Source: Melieria omissa | Taxonomy: Eukaryota > Arthropoda > Insecta > Diptera > Ulidiidae | NCBI GenBank assembly: GCA_963971225.1 | Contig: OZ020270.1 | Location: 16,417,817-16,481,816, forward strand | Reading direction: 5' to 3' | Length of the DNA stretch: 64,000 nt | Shown here: positions 58,512 to 64,000 of the stretch, piece by piece | Position numbering within the stretch: the first letter of the stretch is position 1 | Layout of the letters: every line of letters begins with the position of its first letter | Notes under the pieces: model-generated | Told to the model about the DNA's origin: nothing | Databases searched by the model: none | The model's input: only the letters and a program-made list of their open reading frames with translations | Made by a program: the position numbers and the translations under genes

Positions 58512-61500
58512 TATGGAGATTGTCCAGATCAATCTCCATAGGGCACAGGCAGCGTCAGCTGTCTTGGCTAGGACCATCAACACCTACGGTCCTAGCATAG
58601 CTTTGGTGCAGGAACCGTGGACCAGCACCAACAATGAGATCCTGGGCCTCTCACAGTCAGGTAATGTACTGTGGTGTCAATCTACTGATAGGCCTAGAAC
58701 GTGTATTGTGTTTAATGGCATTTCTTTCTTCCCGTTGACAGATTTTGTTACGCCAGATCTGTGCGCGGCCAAGATCAATTGCAACTCCAGGGAATTGATC
58801 ATAGCGTCAGCATACTTCCCTGGAGATGTACCCGAATGTCCCACGACGATAGCAGAACAGCTTGTTGCTTATGCTAGGGACAATCGTCTGGAGCTGGTCC
58901 TAGGGTGTGACGCGAACGCCCATCACACTATCTGGGGAAGCACGGACACCAACGCTAGATGTGAGTCATTATTCGATTATATACTCTCACTAGACTTAAG
59001 TATATGCAATGTCGGAGGTAGTCCGACGTTCATAACTAGAACTAGGGAAGAGGTGCTAGACCTTACCCTAACTACTTCTCTATCGAAATCACTTGTCAGC
59101 AACTGGCGAGTATCCGAAGAGCCCTCATGTTCTGACCATAGACATATAAGGTTTAGGTTAGGTGACAAGTCACTGACTGCCGTGTCCTTTAGGCCAAAAA
59201 GGCAGACCGACTGGGACAGCTATTGTCACCAGTTAAGGCACGACATCACTACACAACTTGAAAACAGAGTTGACACAATAGATAGGCTGGAAAGGGCATC
59301 CAGGAAACTCCAGGAAGTCGTAGTGAACGCCTATGAAGAAAACTGTCCCTTAAAAACTAAAACTTTTAAAAGACAGACACCTTGGTGGAGCAGTCATCTT
59401 AGCTTGCTAAGGAAGGGAGTACGGAAACTATTCAATAGGGCCAAGCGGAATAACGACTGGCAAACCTACTCCGATGCTCTCACCAAATACAATAAAGAGA
59501 TTAAGAAAGCCAGGAGGGAATCTTTTAGACGCTTCTGCGAGGACGTGAACGACGCGAACTCAGGCTGTAGGCTCCAAAAGATTCTGTCAACCGATAAACC
59601 ATGTCCGATTGGATCCTTGTCTAACGAACAGGGTGAACTCACAAATAGTGCGCAGGATACATTAGCCCTGCTCACTAAAGTCCATTTTCCGAGATCAGAA
59701 ATAATAGACGACCCCGACCATAATAACTATAGCGGCTGGCAGTCACACTGCCCCAGTAGGGATGATTGGAGATTGGCCAATCTCATCTGCAAACGTTCGA
59801 TTGTAGAATGGGCGATAGGAACGTTCTCCCCGTACAAGGCGGCGGGAAAGGATAAAATCTTCCCGGCGCTGTTACAAAGAGGACCAGACAGTCTGTTGCC
59901 CATTCTTTCGAAAATATACACATGCAGTTTGGCGCTTGGCTACGTTCCGGAGGTGTGGAGAACAGTGAATGTTGTCTACCTTCCTAAAGCCGGAAAGTCA
60001 AACAAAAAGGATCCAAAGTCCTTCAGGCCTATAAGCTTGATGTCATGTGTACTTAAGGGTATGGAGAAGGTAATAGAGAGATACCTCAGAGACGAAGTCC
60101 TTATCCGAAATCCTCTAAGTGCACACCAACATGCTTACCGAAAAGGCAGGTCTACGGAAACAGCCCTATCTGCCCTGGTCAGCAAAATCGAAAAATCCCT
60201 TGACGAGAAAGAAATCTGTTTAGTAGGTTTCCTAGACATAGAGGGGGCTTTCAACAACACCACCTATGAAGCTATAGGATCTGCTTTAGAGGTATTTCAA
60301 GTGCCGACTGCACTTATAAGGTGGATCTCCACGATGCTCAAAAGCAGACTAATACAGTCCGACTTAAATGGCATCAAGATCCTAGCCAGAACGGTCCGGG
60401 GCTGTCCCCAGGGGGGCGTACTATCTCCTCTACTCTGGTCCATGGTCATCAACGGATTAATCCGCATCCTCTCGGATCGAGGCTATGACGTTATTGCCTA
60501 TGCTGATGACCTGGTTATTGCGGTTAGAGGCAAAGACGGGCAGACCGTCTCTGATCTACTACAGGGTGCAATAAAAATTGTAGAGAACTGGTGCGCCCAG
60601 CAGAATCTATCGGTAAACCCTGATAAGACAATCTTCGTACCGTTCACACTCAAAAGGAAATATGACCTGAGACCGATAAAGGTTTTTGGCAAAGATGTAG
60701 GCTTCGTAAAAGAAGCCAAATACCTTGGGGTAACTCTAGACAGTAAATTGAACTGGAAACCTCACATGAATCGTACTATTCAGAAGGCGGGCAACGCTCT
60801 CTGGACTTGTAAACGAATCTGTGGCAAAAACTGGGGAACGAAACCGATATGGCTTCAAAAAATCTACACCCTAGTCATCCTCCCCATTATCACCTATGGG
60901 GCGATAGTATGGTGGAAAAAAACCACAGAGAAAACGACTGCGAACAGACTGGAACGGTTGCAAAGAGTAATTAACTCCTGCATCACTGGCTGCCTTCGCA
61001 CGACGCCAACAGCTGCCCTCAATGTACTATTGGGAGTTTTGCCGTTGGACCTAACCGTACAAATGAATGCGGTCATTAGTACACATAGACTGATGCATAG
61101 TGGATTCATACTACAGGATCTACATGCAAGCGGTCACCGCTCCATTGTTAAAGAACGGAGGCGAGACGGAAGCTTTTGGTTGCCTCTTGACTCAATGCCT
61201 CCGCGACACATCTTTGACAGGAAATATAAGACACATATTCCTAACAGAATAGACTGGGACAATTCAAAAATCAGTCTTACCTGTGATGACATTATCTGGT
61301 ACACTGATGGATCCAAGACTGGAGAAGGCACAGGATCTGGGATATATAGTTCCAGTACCCAAATGTCAGTCAGCCTTGGTAGTTTGGCAACCGTCATCCA
61401 AGCGGAAGTCTGTGCTATCAATCAGTGTGCCAGAGAAATTCTGAACCTTCACCCTCATCGGAAAAGGATTATCATAATGTCAGACAGCCAGGCCGCAATA

Positions 61501-62130
61501 AGAGCCTTGCACGCGTCGACATTTACCTCTAAGTTGGTATGGGAGACAGCTAATCTTCTCCAACAACTATCAACAGGAAATCGAGTAATAGTACACTGGA
61601 TTCCAGCACATTGCGGCTATGACGGTAATGAGGATGCAGACAGATTGGCAAGGGAGGGAGCTGGAAAGCGACCATTTGGACCCGAACCGATCTTAGGTGT
61701 CAGCAAATCTCATTACAAAGGTTGTATTAAGCAAGAATACTTGATCAAAGCAAATGCAAGATGGTCAAAATCAATTGGTATGGAATGTACCAAAGCCTTT
61801 TTCCCGCGATACTCAAGCAGAAATGCAAAGTTTCTCCTACGCTTGAGCAGACCGGAACTAAAACTCATGACAGGAGTAATCAGCGGACACTGTCTGCTAA
61901 ACAAACATAAGACCCGTCTGAAATTAACAGACAGTGAAATATGTAGATTTTGCATGGAGGATGACGAGACTTCCATACACCTGATAACTGAATGCCCGGC
62001 CTTAGTCCATGCAAGAAAGCAGGCACTAGGCAAGGAAATATTACAGACTACTCATCTGTCTGAAATTGATCTCGCAAGAATTAAAATGTTCTTTGAGAAA
62101 ATAGGAGGAAATAGTCTCTTCCAGTACTGA
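58504..62130 (+). CDS. ORF2 of the LOA element: endonuclease-RT-RNase H
   Basis: The frame is open from 58441, but the ATG at 58504 (MNNMEIVQINLHRAQA) is the natural start because the endonuclease begins directly after it, giving 1,208 residues. Endonuclease: INLHRAQAA, VQEPW, SAYFPGD, LGCDANAHHTIWGS, CSDHRHI. Reverse transcriptase: GKDKIFPALLQ, RPISLMSCVLK, GFLDIEGAFN, GCPQGGVLSPLLW and the catalytic IAYADDLVIA at about 60495. RNase H: WYTDGSKTGEGTGSG near 61300, AEVCAINQC, MSDSQAAIRAL, HWIPAHCGYDGNEDAD. C-terminal zinc knuckle CRFCMEDDETSIHLITEC. Domain order and the presence of RNase H fit LOA. All catalytic motifs are present with no stop, so it could encode active enzyme. Confidence 0.94.
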   Translation: MNNMEIVQINLHRAQAASAVLARTINTYGPSIALVQEPWTSTNNEILGLSQSGNVLWCQSTDRPRTCIVFNGISFFPLTDFVTPDLCAAKINCNSRELIIASAYFPGDVPECPTTIAEQLVAYARDNRLELVLGCDANAHHTIWGSTDTNARCESLFDYILSLDLSICNVGGSPTFITRTREEVLDLTLTTSLSKSLVSNWRVSEEPSCSDHRHIRFRLGDKSLTAVSFRPKRQTDWDSYCHQLRHDITTQLENRVDTIDRLERASRKLQEVVVNAYEENCPLKTKTFKRQTPWWSSHLSLLRKGVRKLFNRAKRNNDWQTYSDALTKYNKEIKKARRESFRRFCEDVNDANSGCRLQKILSTDKPCPIGSLSNEQGELTNSAQDTLALLTKVHFPRSEIIDDPDHNNYSGWQSHCPSRDDWRLANLICKRSIVEWAIGTFSPYKAAGKDKIFPALLQRGPDSLLPILSKIYTCSLALGYVPEVWRTVNVVYLPKAGKSNKKDPKSFRPISLMSCVLKGMEKVIERYLRDEVLIRNPLSAHQHAYRKGRSTETALSALVSKIEKSLDEKEICLVGFLDIEGAFNNTTYEAIGSALEVFQVPTALIRWISTMLKSRLIQSDLNGIKILARTVRGCPQGGVLSPLLWSMVINGLIRILSDRGYDVIAYADDLVIAVRGKDGQTVSDLLQGAIKIVENWCAQQNLSVNPDKTIFVPFTLKRKYDLRPIKVFGKDVGFVKEAKYLGVTLDSKLNWKPHMNRTIQKAGNALWTCKRICGKNWGTKPIWLQKIYTLVILPIITYGAIVWWKKTTEKTTANRLERLQRVINSCITGCLRTTPTAALNVLLGVLPLDLTVQMNAVISTHRLMHSGFILQDLHASGHRSIVKERRRDGSFWLPLDSMPPRHIFDRKYKTHIPNRIDWDNSKISLTCDDIIWYTDGSKTGEGTGSGIYSSSTQMSVSLGSLATVIQAEVCAINQCAREILNLHPHRKRIIIMSDSQAAIRALHASTFTSKLVWETANLLQQLSTGNRVIVHWIPAHCGYDGNEDADRLAREGAGKRPFGPEPILGVSKSHYKGCIKQEYLIKANARWSKSIGMECTKAFFPRYSSRNAKFLLRLSRPELKLMTGVISGHCLLNKHKTRLKLTDSEICRFCMEDDETSIHLITECPALVHARKQALGKEILQTTHLSEIDLARIKMFFEKIGGNSLFQY

Positions 62131-62214
62131 ACTCGGGCATGGCACAATAGTTCAAAATGAACGCAGTGCCATAGACAGCCAATGTCTAGCCCCAATCAAT
62201 CTTAATCTTAATCT

Positions 62215-62785
62215 TAAAGACAAATTTGTAATATGCTCCGACAGCCAATCGTGCATAGACGCCATTCAATCGCGTACAAGCTCTTGCCATATAATTATTG
62301 ACATTCAGAACATCATAAGTAGAACATCAAAACGTATTAAGATCATGTGGATACCCGGACACATTGGCATAAAGGGTAATGAGCTAGCTGACTCTGCTGC
62401 AAAAAACGTTCAGCATACCCCGACTCCAGTCCAACCAATGTTTACAAAAACGGACATACACCAGCTCATAAAATCAATACGCCACCAGATTAATGCACAG
62501 CTATGGCAATCTTACGTACACCATTACACGCTCATAAACCCGCACTATACTCGCCCAGCATATCCAAGCGAATTAGCCGTCAATGCACTAAGACCGTATA
62601 CCAGACTACGGCTTGGACACACCAAAATAACCCACGAACATCTGCTTCAGAAAACAAGCGCTTACAGCTGCCCATTTTGTAATAGCGCAGCAACCATTGA
62701 TCACATAATAAATACCTGCCCACAACTCTCAACGCAGCACTATCTTCACCAACAGCAATCCAACCGAAAATCTACAACACCCTAA
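62215..62785 (+). pseudogene. ORF2 of the I-type element, 3' part (RNase H end and C-terminus)
   Basis: Following the second copy of the target duplication, the frame continues as DKFVICSDSQSCIDAIQ, with IKIMWIPGHIGIKGNELAD further on, the third and fourth RNase H motifs. The C-terminal CPFCNSAATIDHIINTC is the zinc-knuckle-like end typical of I- and LOA-type ORF2 proteins. The reading frame matches 54037-56744 once 5,470 bp plus the 12-bp duplication are set aside. Stop TAA at 62783-62785. Confidence 0.9.
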
Positions 62786-62999
62786 TGTTGAAAACATAAA
62801 TAGAATATATAACTATCTAAAAATTTGTAATTTAATTCAGTATATTTAAGCCTTCCGAAGGCAGTTAACATCTGTACCTCACCAACCAGCCGATAGCCTC
62901 AGATGCTAGTGCTGCTTTTCTTTTAAATTTATATATTAATTTAATTAATGTATAAATTAATTTTAAATAAATAAATAATTTATATAAACTTGATCTCGC

Positions 63000-64000
63000 A
63001 TTTATCTCTCTCTTATAGTACTCGAAACACTCTGTTATGTCTGCTCAATTTTCCTGTTCTATTTATTTCTACTTCTGTTAACTGCCAATTTAGCAGCGCC
63101 GACCTACATGATGAATATGGTTAACACTAGTGCATGTTCATACAGTGACAAAGAATGCCCTAAATTTTTTCTAAATCTTGTCAGTAACACTCATTCAGGT
63201 TTTCAGTTATGTCATATTAATGCCAGAAGCTTCAATATTTCAAAGATGGATTACATGAACTACCTTCTTCAAGGTGCTAGCGTGGATGTTGTGTGTGTGA
63301 CTGAAACTTGGTTCAGAGAGGATATGGGGGACGACTTCTGCGCCTTGGGTAATTATTCATTGACAAGAAATGATAGCAGCACTGGTGCAAGGGGTGGTGG
63401 TATTGCAATTTATTGTAAAACAGTCTTACAACAAAAGGTAATCTTTAAATCCGGCAGTGATGACCCGGTTGAGTATCTTGTTATGGAGGTTGGAGATGGT
63501 TCTAGTAAGTGCCTAGTAGCATGTGTTTATAATCCCAGTAAACTGTTTGTGGTTGATGCTGTGTTCACTAAACTAGCTGAGCTGGAACTAAAATACGAAC
63601 ATATTTTACTTTGTGGTGACTTTAATATAGAACTTTTAGCCAATGATACAATATCCAATAATCTGCTTGACGAACTATACTCTGTTGGGTTAGTTGTGGT
63701 AAATAAATATCCTACACGTTTTGCGCCAAATTGTAAATCGAGCTTATTGGACTAACTTTGTGTGTCAAATAATTCTAATGTGTTGCTATATGAGCAACTG
63801 TCCCTAGCCGGAGTATCCGATCACGATATGCTGTTTATGTTCTATAATATTAATTTTAATAACAACACTGACTCACATTTTTATTACAGAAATTTTAAAG
63901 CGGTAGATACTCATGGGTTAGTGCATGAAGCCAGCATACTTCAGTGGAATAAAGTATGGGTTTTTCCTGATATTAACCAAAAACTGAACTATTTTGTTTC
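63000..64000 (+). mobile_element. non-LTR retrotransposon gamma (related to alpha), start only
   Basis: Starts soon after the I-type 3' end, with a pyrimidine-rich leader, and runs off the window. Its endonuclease resembles that of alpha (28669-31524). No ORF1 is visible upstream, so it is probably 5'-truncated just before ORF2; the boundary near 63000 is approximate. Confidence 0.7.
63108..64000 (+). pseudogene. ORF2 of gamma: endonuclease part, one in-frame stop, runs off the window
   Basis: From the ATG at 63108 the endonuclease motifs are in order: LCHINARSFNISK near residue 38, VCVTETWFREDM, RGGGIAIYCK, CGDFNIELL near residue 170. TAA at 63753-63755 interrupts after SSLLD, but the same frame continues at once to LAGVSDHDMLFMF, the last endonuclease motif, and stays open to the window end. 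The nearest relative here is alpha's ORF2, which has LFVV where gamma has the stop. A single nonsense change is the simplest explanation. RT should follow beyond the window. Confidence 0.85.

Larger units (their letters stand above)
56745..62214 (+). mobile_element. LOA-type non-LTR retrotransposon, apparently complete
   Basis: 5,470 bp, flanked by the 12-bp duplication TAAAGACAAATT (56733-56744 and 62215-62226). It has a leader of about 440 bp, ORF1 (57186-58511), ORF2 (58504-62130) and a short 3' end with ATCTTA-type tandem repeats (CAATCTTAATCTTAATC near 62197). Such short tail repeats instead of poly-A are usual for LOA-type elements. Both frames are intact and the target duplication is perfect, so it looks young and potentially active. 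Confidence 0.92.
52788..62930 (+). mobile_element. I-type non-LTR retrotransposon, 5'-truncated and split by LOA
   Basis: It begins in the middle of ORF1 (about 52788), has ORF2 with endonuclease, RT and RNase H, and ends in AT-rich text with a TAAATAAATAAATAA run near 62965-62980. The LOA-type element 56745-62214 lies inside its RNase H region. An ORF1 with several CCHC knuckles plus an RNase H in ORF2 fits the I clade. Native length of the copy is about 4.7 kb. The 3' boundary is approximate. Confidence 0.85.

Noticed and set aside
1..64000. CRISPR arrays, rRNA genes, bacterial operons, replication origins
   Set aside because: Nothing of this kind was seen; all tandem repeats found are eukaryotic satellite- or transposon-type.

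Overview
This window is eukaryotic, AT-rich and packed with transposable elements. I found no intact host gene, rRNA gene or CRISPR array. The mixture of element families (Ty3/Gypsy of two lineages, CR1/Jockey-, I- and LOA-type non-LTR elements, mariner/Tc1, Transib, P-like, hAT, piggyBac- and Harbinger-type DNA elements) points to an insect, most likely a fly; the species cannot be told from the sequence. It reads as a piece of repeat-rich chromatin built by repeated nested insertion.

Layout. 1-2.8 kb: a retroviral-type env-like remnant beside a 1.2-kb inverted-repeat element and split by a TTAA-flanked element. 4.2-5.9 kb: a dispersed repeat with internal periodicity. 6.1-12.4 kb: a 191-bp hAT-type MITE containing a 6.1-kb Gypsy element (copy 1, minus strand, pol open, gag with stops). 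12.7-13.7 kb: a deleted mariner. 13.7-24.4 kb: a second copy of the dispersed repeat, split by an Mdg3/micropia-like LTR element (14224-22417, minus), whose integrase is split by a Transib-type element (14814-17869), which itself holds a 957-bp MITE: a four-level nest. 25.3-28.3 kb: mariner and Tc1-like remnants and a pair of inverted repeats. 27.8-36.6 kb: a probable hAT-type element holding a minus-strand non-LTR element and a deleted second Gypsy copy. 39.4-41.4 kb: a P-like (THAP) transposase in one frame with two stops. 41.5-46.0 kb: a full-length non-LTR element in a 38-bp tandem array. 46.6-49.4 kb: a Harbinger-type MITE carrying a tRNA-like Pol III unit, then a mariner split by a Harbinger-type element that is split by a TTAA-type MITE. 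50.5-51.3 kb: dispersed repeat again. 52.8-62.9 kb: an I-type non-LTR element whose RNase H region is split by a complete 5.5-kb LOA-type element. 63-64 kb: the start of another non-LTR element, running off the window.

Most boundaries were set by target-site duplications and by host reading frames that resume after the inserted element: the Transib, LOA and Harbinger-type insertions each restore an open coding frame when set aside. The elements do not act together as a pathway; they form a relative time series of insertions. The likeliest still-coding units are the LOA ORF1/ORF2 pair, the two large non-LTR ORF pairs (28.7-32.6 kb and 41.7-45.9 kb), and the Gypsy copy 1 pol. No computation or database search was possible, so family names rest on motifs read by eye.
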